DNA of 13,366 bases, taken from positions 1 through 13,366 of the forward strand of contig JAHKKQ010000041.1 of NCBI GenBank assembly GCA_020027805.1, given 5' to 3'. The stretch comes from Candidatus Dadabacteria bacterium (GTDB lineage: Bacteria > Desulfobacterota_D > UBA1144 > Nemesobacterales > UBA2774). Of this stretch, positions 1-7,119 are shown piece after piece (position 1 is the stretch's first letter; every line of letters starts with the position of its first letter). The notes beneath the pieces are model-generated. The model did not search any database and had not been told where the DNA came from. It saw nothing but the letters and a program-made list of their open reading frames with translations. A program made the position numbers and the translations under genes.

Positions 1-200
1 AAAAAGGACAAGGGGAATGCGATAATGACTACTATGAGCAGGACCGTGACGATAACCAGGAATGTCAGGCAATAAATATACAAAGAAACCGGAATGAATA
101 ACACCCTAAAAAGTATGAACCAATCCTTCGAAAGCTGGAGCACGACCGAAGTGTAGCTCTGTATGAACCTGCTTAGGACCGTAACGACCATTTCAAACAT
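1..200 (-). CDS. Partial membrane protein of unknown family (N-terminal part)
   Basis: This gene runs off the left edge; only about 66 N-terminal residues are visible, starting at an ATG whose complement is at 198-200. A purine-rich GGGGGAGAG-type ribosome binding site sits just upstream (about 205-213 on the complement). The first 25 residues look amphipathic and include Arg12 and Lys25. A long, very hydrophobic stretch rich in Val, Ile, Leu and Phe follows from about residue 27 to 66, enough for one long or two closely spaced transmembrane helices. The frame is open throughout and codon use resembles its neighbours. I do not recognise a family; small YggT-like membrane proteins were considered but no diagnostic motif is visible. 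It is divergent from the protease operon to the right. The gene is likely real, its function unknown. Confidence 0.6.
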   Translation of the reverse strand, partial: MFEMVVTVLSRFIQSYTSVVLQLSKDWFILFRVLFIPVSLYIYCLTFLVIVTVLLIVVIIAFPLSF

Positions 201-219
201 AATTCTCTCCCCCGATTAA

Positions 220-247
220 TTTATATCAATCTTCAAGACTCTTCAAA
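220..247 (-). promoter_or_regulatory. Candidate sigma-70 promoter for the partial membrane protein gene
   Basis: On the minus strand a -35-like TTTGAA (complement of 242-247) and a -10-like TATAAA (complement of 220-225) are separated by 16 bases, about 20 bases before the start codon at 200. Spacing and direction fit, but this is pattern matching only. Confidence 0.35.
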
Positions 248-297
248 TTGCGCATATTTGACGATTTATTCCCGGATGTGCCGATACCGGCTTTGCC

Positions 298-425
298 GGA
301 TGACGGAAGCGGGGGCAAAACGCCGCTTCCCCCGCCGCGGGCTCAGTCCAATATCGCCGATTAGGTATCCTGTAAAAATAACATGATATATAATTCGAGT
401 CTCGTATAGATAATGGATGACGGAA
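298..425 (+). repeat. Direct 11-bp repeat GGATGACGGAA (two copies)
   Basis: Copies lie at 298-308 and 415-425, 117 bases apart. The first copy runs from the 3' arm of one hairpin into the 5' arm of the next; the second overlaps the 5' arm of the GNRA-loop hairpin. A chance match of this length inside a region of under 400 bases is unlikely but not impossible. Confidence 0.5.
384..394 (+). promoter_or_regulatory. Candidate -10 element upstream of the protease operon
   Basis: A perfect TATAAT is present at 389-394, with an overlapping TGATATATA (384-392) that could act as an extended -10. No good -35 lies 16-18 bases upstream. If used, the transcript would have a leader of about 170 bases carrying the 417-432 hairpin. 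An alternative nearer the gene is TTGTCC at 500-505 with AATAAA at 524-529. Confidence 0.3.
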
Positions 426-432
426 ACGTCAT
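417..432 (+). other. Perfect 6-bp hairpin with GAAA tetraloop
   Basis: ATGACG (417-422), GAAA (423-426) and CGTCAT (427-432) form an uninterrupted stem with a GNRA-type loop. It lies downstream of the TATAAT at 389-394, so it could be part of the 5' leader of the protease operon or of a small RNA. No T-run follows. Confidence 0.4.
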
Positions 433-568
433 AGAAGCCTCGACCCTTTCTTCATAACGCTGGCCCGGGATTCCCGGTTAACTCGGCATAGCGCGGGAAT
501 TGTCCCCGAAATCCGGGTTGCCGAATAAAAGATGTTTGGTTAATCTCTATTAAAGAGGTAATTGTAAA

Positions 569-1717
569 GTGAAAATGAAAAGAATTTACATCTTATTGCT
601 TTTGCTGCTCCTTAATTACACCCCGTCCATGGCTAATGACACCACATACGAGGGGCTTTCCAACTTCACGCGGGTCCTCGATCTCATAGAAAGGAACTAC
701 GTAGAAGAGGTCGATCCCGAAAAGCTTACGAACAGCGCGATCGACGGGATGCTGAAGACGCTCGATCCATACTCCACATACCTGAGCCCCGAGCGTTACA
801 GGGAACTCGAGATAGGCACCTCCGGGGAATTCGGAGGGGTCGGAATGGAGGTCTCCGAGGAAAACGGCGTGCTTACAGTCATTACGCCGATAGAGGGAAG
901 CCCGGCGGAAAAAGCCGGTATAAAACCCAGGGACCAGATAATAGAGATCGAGGGGAAATCCACACAGGGCATGGTGGTTCAGGAGGCGGTCAGGATTTTG
1001 AGGGGCCCAAGCGGGACGCCGGTAAAAATCACTATTAGAAGGGAAGGGGAGAAAGAGCCCCGGGTAATCACCCTCATAAGGGACAAAATAGTCGTTAAGA
1101 GTGTAAAGCCCGAGCTCCTCGAAAACGGCATCGGGTACGTCAAGCTCGCGCAATTTCAGGACCGCACCTCCCAGGAGCTTACGGAAGCGATTGCCGGGCT
1201 AGAGACACAGAACGGAAAAGAGCTAAGCGGGCTTATTCTGGATCTCAGAAACAATCCGGGCGGGCTTCTGACCGAGGCTATCGACGTCGTGGATGAATTT
1301 ATCGACAGCGGGCTGATAGTGAGCGTCAGGGGAAGGACAGAGGACCAGACGAGGGAATACTACGCGACGAAGAACGGGAGCTTCCAGACGTTCCCTGTCG
1401 TGGTGATAGTAAACGACGGCAGCGCAAGCGCCTCGGAAGTCGTCGCGGAAGCGCTTCAGGACAGTAAACGCGCCGTGATACTGGGCACGAAGACCTTCGG
1501 CAAGGGGTCGGTTCAGACAATTATAAAGCTCGAAGACGGCTCGGGGCTCAAGCTGACGACGGCCAAGTTCTATGCCCCGAGCGGACGGTCCATTAACCAG
1601 GTGGGCGTGACCCCCGATATCAAGGTCGAGAACAGCGAGGATCAGGACAAACAGCTCGAAAGCGCGATCAACATGTTAAACTCCTCAGAAGCTGATAAAA
1701 CAATTCCCAAGGGCTAG
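569..1717 (+). CDS. ctpA: S41 family C-terminal processing protease (CtpA/Prc type)
   Basis: Periplasmic serine protease of 382 residues that trims the C-termini of exported proteins; relatives act in cell-wall enzyme turnover and stress responses. Residues 1-22 form a signal peptide with a seven-leucine core, probably cut after SMA. A helical segment precedes a PDZ domain (about 85-165, containing GGVGMEV and the AEKAGIKPRD ligand-binding loop), and the S41 core follows from about 180. The nucleophile is predicted as Ser287 in NDGSASASE and the base as Lys312 in FGKGSVQ; the 25-residue spacing equals that of the E. coli Prc dyad. The GTG at 569 is chosen because AGAGG at 554-558 lies 10 bases before it; an ATG two codons later is the alternative. 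It is probably co-transcribed with the deacetylase-like gene 14 bases downstream, a pairing seen in many Gram-negative genomes. The family call is firm; the substrate is unknown. Confidence 0.95.
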   Translation: MKMKRIYILLLLLLLNYTPSMANDTTYEGLSNFTRVLDLIERNYVEEVDPEKLTNSAIDGMLKTLDPYSTYLSPERYRELEIGTSGEFGGVGMEVSEENGVLTVITPIEGSPAEKAGIKPRDQIIEIEGKSTQGMVVQEAVRILRGPSGTPVKITIRREGEKEPRVITLIRDKIVVKSVKPELLENGIGYVKLAQFQDRTSQELTEAIAGLETQNGKELSGLILDLRNNPGGLLTEAIDVVDEFIDSGLIVSVRGRTEDQTREYYATKNGSFQTFPVVVIVNDGSASASEVVAEALQDSKRAVILGTKTFGKGSVQTIIKLEDGSGLKLTTAKFYAPSGRSINQVGVTPDIKVENSEDQDKQLESAINMLNSSEADKTIPKG

Positions 1718-1731
1718 GGAGCGCCCTTCCA

Positions 1732-3081
1732 TTGCCGAAATCTACACGCAGCAATAAATCGAGAAGACCCCGCGGGAGAAGCGGCAAGGGGGATAAGAAT
1801 GCGCGCAGGGCGCTCGCTTACGCGTTGTCGTTCATTGTCGTCCTTATACTCGGCCTCTACGGGTTCTATAAGCTAAAAGAGAACATACCCCCGGATGATC
1901 GGGCTCAGACTGTTACGACCGAGAAAATAAGCGGCCTCGTGAAGGAAGCCGACCGCATTATCGCAGGCGCCTTTTTTGACCTCGGCATATCGGCCAAAGA
2001 CATAGAATCGAAAAGGGTGTCTAAAAGGTCCGGGGACGGTATAAAGTGGGAGTCCAGGGTTATAACCGCCAGCACCCCGGGCGGAGTCGGCAGTAAAGAG
2101 ATAAAAAGCGTCTTTAAAAAATCGTTCGCGGCCGAGAAATCGTATGAGCTGACGTTCAAGGGCTCGGACGATGCGCTCACAGCGGAATTGAAAGCCCTCG
2201 GCTTTAAAACTCACGTTATCAAGTTTGAGCCTCCGTCAAAGGAAGCGCCGCCTGCAAAGGTGGTCAAGAAGGCCGAAGACGGAGGCGGCAGAGAGACTGA
2301 GGTTAAGGAGTCCCGGGGCTCTCGGGAGCCTGGCAAGATGGACGAGGCCGCCGGTAAGGGTGAGAGCGCGGACTCAGGGGCATTTGAACCGAAAATCGCG
2401 ATAATAGTGGACGACATCGGAATGAACAAGGGGCCTATCGATAGACTCGTCGAGCTTCCGGCCCCCGTTACTCTGTCCGTCCTTCCCAACCTGCCTTATT
2501 CCAGGTACGCGGCCGAAGCCGCCCGCAATAAAGGCCTGGACGTCATGCTCCATCTCCCGATGGAGCCTATGGAATCGTCGGGATACATGGGGTTTGACGC
2601 CGGGGAAGACGTCCTTCTGGTCGGTCTGCCCAAGGAAGCCGTGCTGGCGAAGCTCGATGAGAACCTTTCCTCCGTGCCGTACATCAAAGGCGTTAATAAC
2701 CACATGGGCTCCAAGTTCATGGAGAATCAGGAGCTGATGGACATGGTTCTCGAAAAGATCGACAGCAAAGGGCTATTTTTTATAGATAGCATGACATCAT
2801 CGGGTAGCGTGGGCTACAAGACGGCGTTGATGATGGGTATGAAAACCGGCAAAAGGGATGTATTTTTAGACGACTCGTCAAAAGACGCCGCCTATGTGAA
2901 ATCACAAATAGAGAAGCTTGTCGGGATCGCCGAGAAAAACGGTTACGCGGTTGGGATATGCCACCCGTACCCCGGTACCGTGGAGGCCCTCACGGAGATG
3001 ATGCCGCAAATAGACAACCGGGTGGAGATAGTCCCTGTTTCGAGCATATTGACCGGGGGCAGCGAGGTAAGCGAAAGATAA
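1732..3081 (+). CDS. Divergent polysaccharide deacetylase family protein (YibQ-like)
   Basis: A 449-residue membrane-anchored protein. A basic cytoplasmic N-terminus (about 1-27, many Lys/Arg) precedes one transmembrane helix (about 28-46). An extracytoplasmic region of about 110 residues and a charged Lys/Glu/Gly linker (about 166-217) follow, leading to the catalytic-type domain at 220-440. This domain carries the family hallmarks: IIVDDIG (224-230), HLPMEP (274-279), NNHMGS (322-327), FFIDSMTS (349-356), DVFLDD (376-381) and GICHPYPGT (408-416). The Asp and His residues resemble the metal-binding set of NodB-type deacetylases, but activity has rarely been shown for this family. The start is a TTG at 1732, with a TAGGGAG-type site overlapping the upstream stop codon region; no better start is visible. 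It sits 14 bases after the protease gene, consistent with a joint role in peptidoglycan remodelling or division (E. coli yibQ is next to envC). The family is clear, the reaction uncertain. Confidence 0.88.
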   Translation: MPKSTRSNKSRRPRGRSGKGDKNARRALAYALSFIVVLILGLYGFYKLKENIPPDDRAQTVTTEKISGLVKEADRIIAGAFFDLGISAKDIESKRVSKRSGDGIKWESRVITASTPGGVGSKEIKSVFKKSFAAEKSYELTFKGSDDALTAELKALGFKTHVIKFEPPSKEAPPAKVVKKAEDGGGRETEVKESRGSREPGKMDEAAGKGESADSGAFEPKIAIIVDDIGMNKGPIDRLVELPAPVTLSVLPNLPYSRYAAEAARNKGLDVMLHLPMEPMESSGYMGFDAGEDVLLVGLPKEAVLAKLDENLSSVPYIKGVNNHMGSKFMENQELMDMVLEKIDSKGLFFIDSMTSSGSVGYKTALMMGMKTGKRDVFLDDSSKDAAYVKSQIEKLVGIAEKNGYAVGICHPYPGTVEALTEMMPQIDNRVEIVPVSSILTGGSEVSER

Positions 3082-3123
3082 ATATTTATTCTATGTTATT
3101 GTATAGAGCGGAGGGAGCTCATC

Positions 3124-3306
3124 ATGGGACTCGTAGACGATGTGCGAAAGAAGCGTGATTCATGGGTCAGGAGGTTCGAGGAGCATCGCCAGGAGGACGA
3201 GGGCATGCCTGAGAACCGGGACCCGAAGGAAGAGGAAAAGAGGATAAAAGAGAATCTCAGGAGGGTCGGCGTGTTTGAAGATAAAAAAGGGAGAAATCAG
3301 GGGTAG
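3124..3306 (+). CDS. Small, highly charged hypothetical protein
   Basis: A 60-residue protein I do not recognise. It has a strong ribosome binding site (GGAGGGAG, 3110-3117) six bases before its ATG, which argues that it is real. Well over half of its residues are charged, with mixed Lys/Arg and Glu/Asp runs, no Cys and no membrane segment. Residues 1-22 could form an amphipathic helix (LVDDVRKKRDSWVRRFEEH). A Glu/Lys-rich middle (33-48) is followed by a short hydrophobic patch, VGVF. It lies 42 bases after the deacetylase gene and about 95 bases before rpsU, so it may be the last gene of the envelope operon; the rpsU promoter begins after it. A cytosolic, possibly partner-dependent helical protein is the most that can be said. 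Confidence 0.65.
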   Translation: MGLVDDVRKKRDSWVRRFEEHRQEDEGMPENRDPKEEEKRIKENLRRVGVFEDKKGRNQG

Positions 3307-3329
3307 CATATCGGAAGTGCTACGCGTAC

Positions 3330-3358
3330 TTGACAATTTATTGCTAATCCTTTAGGTT
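3330..3358 (+). promoter_or_regulatory. Sigma-70 promoter for rpsU and the macromolecular synthesis cluster
   Basis: A perfect TTGACA (3330-3335) is followed after 17 bases by TAGGTT (3353-3358), which keeps the most conserved first, second and last positions of the -10 box. Transcription would start near 3365, leaving a leader of about 35 bases before rpsU. Confidence 0.6.
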
Positions 3359-3400
3359 TTTCTATTCAGAGTTCTAACATAAATCGGGAGGAGTTTGTTA

Positions 3401-3592
3401 ATGCCAGGAATTGTGGTCGGAAATAACGAAAGCATAGACAGCGCGCTTAAAAGGTTCAAGAAGCAGGTTGAGAAGGCCGGGGTACTGTCCGAAGTAAGGA
3501 GGCGGGAACATTACGAAAAACCCAGCGAAAGGAAAAAGAAAAAGCTGTTTGCCGCTAAAAAGCGCGTAATAAAACGTACTAGAAAAAACTAG
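3401..3592 (+). CDS. rpsU: 30S ribosomal protein S21
   Basis: A 63-residue basic protein of the small ribosomal subunit; in the enterobacterial ribosome S21 lies near the 3' end of 16S rRNA and helps base pairing with mRNA. The sequence has the family's N-terminal pattern (PGIVVGNNESIDSALKRFKKQVEKAGVLSE split over residues 2-31) followed by RRREHYEKPSERKKKK (33-48) and a Lys/Arg-rich tail. The ATG at 3401 is chosen because GGGAGGAG (3386-3393) lies 7 bases before it; a TTG two codons upstream is in frame but worse placed. It is the first gene of the conserved rpsU-dnaG-rpoD cluster and has its own promoter. Its length is slightly under the 70 or so residues common in Proteobacteria. Confidence 0.95.
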   Translation: MPGIVVGNNESIDSALKRFKKQVEKAGVLSEVRRREHYEKPSERKKKKLFAAKKRVIKRTRKN

Positions 3593-3677
3593 CATATTAT
3601 AGAAATACATAATACCGGTAGGGGGAACACTACTTTGTATTCTATATTCCGTGGGTTCAGGGTCGGGGCCCTTTCGT

Positions 3678-3704
3678 TTGAAAATCCTAATATTCCTTTA
3701 AAAT
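3678..3704 (+). promoter_or_regulatory. Candidate internal promoter just before dnaG
   Basis: TTGAAA (3678-3683) and TAAAAT (3699-3704) are 15 bases apart, slightly short. Transcription from here would start around 3711, giving dnaG a leader of only about 9 bases. This would explain the missing Shine-Dalgarno sequence. The call is speculative. Confidence 0.3.
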
Positions 3705-3719
3705 TTGAATTATTGATAG

Positions 3720-5459
3720 ATGGTAAATTTTAACAATGATTTCCTCGTCAAAGAAATAAAGAGGAGGTTGAGTATTATTAACCTCATTGAAGGTTACACA
3801 TCTATTAAAAAAACCGGGAAGGGTTATGTGGCGCTCTGTCCTTTTCACGACGATCATACCCCATCGATGCACGTAGACGAGGAAAAGGGCCTCTTCCATT
3901 GTTTCAGCTGCGGCGCGGGCGGCGACATGCTGGGGTTTTACATGAGGTATAACGGCCTCACGTTCCCCGAAGCGGTTTCAGACCTCGCGAAGCGCGCGAA
4001 TATCACCATCGAAAAAAGCACTCCTCCAGTTAAGGGCGATTCCCAGACAAGCAACCTGTTTAAATTAAACTCCGCCGTGTCCGGCTTTTATCACAGGGTC
4101 CTGCTCGAGAGCCGCAAGGGCGGCTCTGCAAGAGACTATCTCGAAAAGAGAAAAATACCGTCCGATGTCATAGAGGAATTCAGGCTCGGTTATGCGCCCG
4201 ACGGCTGGGACACGCTCGTAAAATTCTTGAAGAAGCATAACATCCCTCCTTCTCTCGCTGAAAAGTTAGGTCTCGTCGTTAAGAAGCAGAGCGGGGACGG
4301 TTATTACGACAGGTTCAGAAACAGGGTTATTTTCCCCATATGCAACGTGGAGGGGAAGGTCATAGGCTTCGGAGGAAGGAGGATAAAGGAAAGCGACGAG
4401 CCTAAATATATCAATTCCCCCGAGTCCGAAATTTACCATAAGAGAAAAAACTTCTACGGGCTCGACAGCTCAAAAGACCACATCAGAAAAAATAAGAGGG
4501 CGATCATCGTCGAGGGATACACGGATTTCCTCTCCCTATTCTCGGCCGGCATTAAGAACGTAGTCGCGACGCTCGGAACGTCCCTGACGAGGGATCATGT
4601 AGTTACACTCAGACGCTATACGGACAGGATAGTCGTTGTTTTCGATGGTGACGAATCCGGCGTAAAGGCGGCCGTCAGGTCACTCGATATATTCCTCGAG
4701 GAAGGTCTTCTCCCGGGCGTGGTCATACTCCCCGAGGGCAGTGATCCGGACTCTTTCCTGGCGGAAAAAGGGACAGAGGCGTTTTATAAATTGATCGACG
4801 AAGCGCCGACCCTCCTCGATTTCTACATCGATAACACTGTGAATGAATATAAGAACGGAGCGGTAACGTTAAACAGCGGCGTGAAAGAGATAGCAGATGT
4901 GCTTGTAAAGGTGAATGACCCCATACTCAGGAGCAGTTATATAAGGAAGACCGCCGAAAAGCTGGGGCTTGGAGAGAATGAGGTCTTGTCGCTCGTCAGG
5001 CGCGGGAAGGTTCATGGGCAGACGGGCGGTGTTAAAACCGTAAAGGCGCACAGCAACCATGAAAAATTGATGCTCAATATTCTTCTCACATACCCGGAAC
5101 TGTCCCGGGTCGTCGCGGAAGAGGGCTGGGAAGGGTGCGTTTCCAACCCGGATGTTATGTCCATTTTAGAGGAAATAATTGTAAAGGGCGTGCATGACAT
5201 GTCGTCCCTTCTCCTTTCGTTTCAGGGCAGCGCGGCCCAGGGACTCATATCTGAAGCCCTCATGTCTTCCCCGGGCATTTCCGACGGTGGTACTGCGAGT
5301 AAGATGATAATGAGTTGTATAAAAAAATTAAAGCTCGCCAAGCTCGATGAAAGACTAAAATCGTTAAGGCTCAGCATCAATGATGCCGTAAAGAACAAGG
5401 ACGCTGAGCTTGAAAAGCGGCTTCTGACCGAATACACGGACCTAAGGAAGCAAAAATAA
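3720..5459 (+). CDS. dnaG: DNA primase
   Basis: A 579-residue primase, close to the 581 residues of E. coli DnaG, which synthesises RNA primers at the replication fork together with the replicative helicase. The CHC2 zinc-binding motif is intact: Cys40, His43, Cys61 and Cys64. The RNA polymerase domain includes the basic RNRVIFP and GKVIGFGGR segments (201-220) and EPKYINSPES (227-236). The TOPRIM fold has Glu265 in VEGYTD and the Asp309/Asp311 pair in VFDGDESG for metal binding. The last 130 or so residues are the helical helicase-binding region. The start is forced to be ATG 3720 or later because the preceding in-frame codon is a TAG stop; a later start would begin to cut into the family's N-terminus. 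No Shine-Dalgarno sequence is visible. It lies 127 bases after rpsU and 19 before rpoD, the classical macromolecular synthesis order. Confidence 0.96.
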   Translation: MVNFNNDFLVKEIKRRLSIINLIEGYTSIKKTGKGYVALCPFHDDHTPSMHVDEEKGLFHCFSCGAGGDMLGFYMRYNGLTFPEAVSDLAKRANITIEKSTPPVKGDSQTSNLFKLNSAVSGFYHRVLLESRKGGSARDYLEKRKIPSDVIEEFRLGYAPDGWDTLVKFLKKHNIPPSLAEKLGLVVKKQSGDGYYDRFRNRVIFPICNVEGKVIGFGGRRIKESDEPKYINSPESEIYHKRKNFYGLDSSKDHIRKNKRAIIVEGYTDFLSLFSAGIKNVVATLGTSLTRDHVVTLRRYTDRIVVVFDGDESGVKAAVRSLDIFLEEGLLPGVVILPEGSDPDSFLAEKGTEAFYKLIDEAPTLLDFYIDNTVNEYKNGAVTLNSGVKEIADVLVKVNDPILRSSYIRKTAEKLGLGENEVLSLVRRGKVHGQTGGVKTVKAHSNHEKLMLNILLTYPELSRVVAEEGWEGCVSNPDVMSILEEIIVKGVHDMSSLLLSFQGSAAQGLISEALMSSPGISDGGTASKMIMSCIKKLKLAKLDERLKSLRLSINDAVKNKDAELEKRLLTEYTDLRKQK

Positions 5460-5478
5460 CCGGAAGAGGGGAGACCCC

Positions 5479-7068
5479 ATGCGAAATAAGAAAAAAGGCA
5501 GTTTTCATATGAAAATAGTCGGGGAGGAGAGGGTTCCGGACCCTATTGCTGAAACAATGGATGGCGGCAAGCTTGACGAGGACGGAGTATTCGCCGAGGA
5601 GCCGGACGATCCGGAGTTTGCCGAAGAGGAGGTTCAGGAAAGCGCGGTAAAATACGGTTTCAGCCTGAATGACGCCAGAGAAAATGCCAACGAATACGAT
5701 CTGATCAGGTTCTATCTCCACGAAATCGCGGACCATTCGCTGCTCACGAGAGAGCAGGAAATAAGGATAGCGAAAGAGATCGAAACGGGTAAGAGGATAG
5801 TTGCAAAATCCATACTCGGATCTTCCCTGATGTTAAAGGAGATAATAAGGCTGGGCGAGGAGATACAGAAGGGAAGCCTGAACGTAAGGGACATTACGAA
5901 CGCCCTCGACGATGCCGACAACGCCGTCGAGGAAGAGGTTCAGCTCGGTATAAGGAATTCATTAATCGCTATAAATAAGCTCTACGAGGACAACGAGCAG
6001 GCGCAGAAGGAGCTCGGCCAGGCCGCGCTCAGGAAAAAGAAGGCCCTTCTGGAGAGAATAAAAAAGAACAACGGCAAGATGCTCGTTTACCTGGAAGATA
6101 TCAATCTAAACGGAACCCAGATGGAGCGGATACTATCCGTCGTCCGGAGTTATATAGACAGACTGGAAAAACTGAGGCGCGAATTCGTATCCCTCAACAA
6201 TAAGAAAAAGTCCTCACTGTCGAAGGCCAAGAAAGCCTTGAAAGGGACTATGGAGGAGTTTTTCGTCGATTCCAATACTGATACCGGTTTGCTGAAAAAG
6301 TCGCTCAGGAGGATAGAATTCGGGGAGCAGATGACTCACAGGGCGAGGAGGAAGCTCATAGAGTCCAACCTCCGTCTCGTGGTGAGCATCGCCAGGCGCT
6401 ATATCAACAGGGGCCTCCCGTTCCTCGACCTCATCCAGGAGGGCAATATGGGGCTCATGAGGGCGGTCGAGAAATTCGAATACAACAGGGGTTATAAATT
6501 CTCCACTTATGCGACGTGGTGGATAAGACAGGCGATAACCAGGGCCCTCGCCGACCAGTCGAGGATCATCAGAATACCCGTCCACATGACGGAGACTATA
6601 AACAGGATTGTCAGGACATCGAGGCTCCTCGTGCAGGAGCTGGGGCGCGAGCCTTTGCCCGAAGAGATAGCCGAGAAGGTCGGCATGCAGTCTGACAAGG
6701 TCGCCCGCGTCCTCAAGATTTCGAAGGACCCGATTTCTCTCGAAACCCCCATAGGGGACGAGGAGGACAGCAAGCTCGTTGACCTCATAGAAGACGCGAA
6801 TACTACCTCTCCGGTAAAAGTGCTCGAAATGAGCGAGCTGAAGGAGATAATAAGCAGTGCGCTTTCCTCGGTACTGAATACGAGGGAGGAAAGTATCGTG
6901 AGGCTCAGGTTCGGGATAGACGACGAGAAAGAACATACGCTCGAAGAGGTAGGACACGAATTCAAAGTGACCCGCGAAAGGATAAGGCAGATCGAAGTGA
7001 AAGCGATAAAAAAGTTGAAAAGGGCGGGAAGGGTCTATCCTATCAAGAGCTATCTGGAAAAGGCTTAG
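5479..7068 (+). CDS. rpoD: RNA polymerase primary sigma factor (sigma-70, RpoD)
   Basis: A 529-residue housekeeping sigma factor. Region 1.2 is at about 72-104 (EYDLIRFYLHEIADHSLLTR), a lysine-rich helical non-conserved spacer at about 105-285, and region 2 at about 288-368, including the -10 recognition and melting segment GYKFSTYATWWIRQAITRAL (338-357). Region 3 follows (about 369-440), then region 4 (about 455-516) with the helix-turn-helix TLEEVGHEFKVTRERIRQIE that reads the -35 box. The N-terminus (about 20-60) is acidic but too short to show a convincing full region 1.1. The start ATG 5479 has GAGGGGAG (5466-5473) 5 bases upstream. Separation from dnaG is 19 bases, so the two are co-transcribed. 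It is intact and typical apart from the short N-terminus. Confidence 0.97.
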   Translation: MRNKKKGSFHMKIVGEERVPDPIAETMDGGKLDEDGVFAEEPDDPEFAEEEVQESAVKYGFSLNDARENANEYDLIRFYLHEIADHSLLTREQEIRIAKEIETGKRIVAKSILGSSLMLKEIIRLGEEIQKGSLNVRDITNALDDADNAVEEEVQLGIRNSLIAINKLYEDNEQAQKELGQAALRKKKALLERIKKNNGKMLVYLEDINLNGTQMERILSVVRSYIDRLEKLRREFVSLNNKKKSSLSKAKKALKGTMEEFFVDSNTDTGLLKKSLRRIEFGEQMTHRARRKLIESNLRLVVSIARRYINRGLPFLDLIQEGNMGLMRAVEKFEYNRGYKFSTYATWWIRQAITRALADQSRIIRIPVHMTETINRIVRTSRLLVQELGREPLPEEIAEKVGMQSDKVARVLKISKDPISLETPIGDEEDSKLVDLIEDANTTSPVKVLEMSELKEIISSALSSVLNTREESIVRLRFGIDDEKEHTLEEVGHEFKVTRERIRQIEVKAIKKLKRAGRVYPIKSYLEKA

Positions 7069-7086
7069 CCGGAGAAAATCCTTTCA

Positions 7087-7107
7087 TCCGGGCTGAGGGT
7101 GCCCGGA
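7087..7107. terminator. Hairpin between convergent rpoD and recombinase genes
   Basis: TCCGGGC (7087-7093) and GCCCGGA (7101-7107) form a perfect 7-bp GC-rich stem with a 7-base loop, 18 bases after the rpoD stop and 12 before the recombinase stop on the other strand. No T-run follows on either side, so termination here is an inference from position. Confidence 0.4.
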
Positions 7108-7119
7108 CCGAATTCCATC

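Larger units (their letters stand above)
201..568. other. Gene-free, hairpin-rich intergenic region
   Basis: I see no credible coding region in these 368 bases. They hold a compact set of dyads: CCGGC-TTT-GCCGG at 287-299; GGAAGCGG at 305-312 pairing with CCGCTTCC at 323-330, with an alternative GCGGGGG/CCCCCGC pairing (309-315 with 329-335); ATGACG-GAAA-CGTCAT at 417-432, a 6-bp stem closed by a GNRA-type tetraloop; and ATTCCCG at 470-476 pairing with CGGGAAT at 494-500. The 11-mer GGATGACGGAA occurs twice, at 298-308 and 415-425. None of the hairpins is followed by a T-run, so they are not standard intrinsic terminators. Candidate promoters for both flanking genes lie within the region. Confidence 0.6.

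Noticed and set aside
3655..3676. Terminator between rpsU and dnaG
   Set aside because: The AGGGTCGGGGCCCT segment forms only about 4 pairs around its loop and is followed by few T bases; too weak to list.
6214..6957. Long open frame antisense to rpoD
   Set aside because: It is a shadow of the conserved rpoD coding strand in GC-rich codons, has no ribosome binding site and no recognisable protein features.
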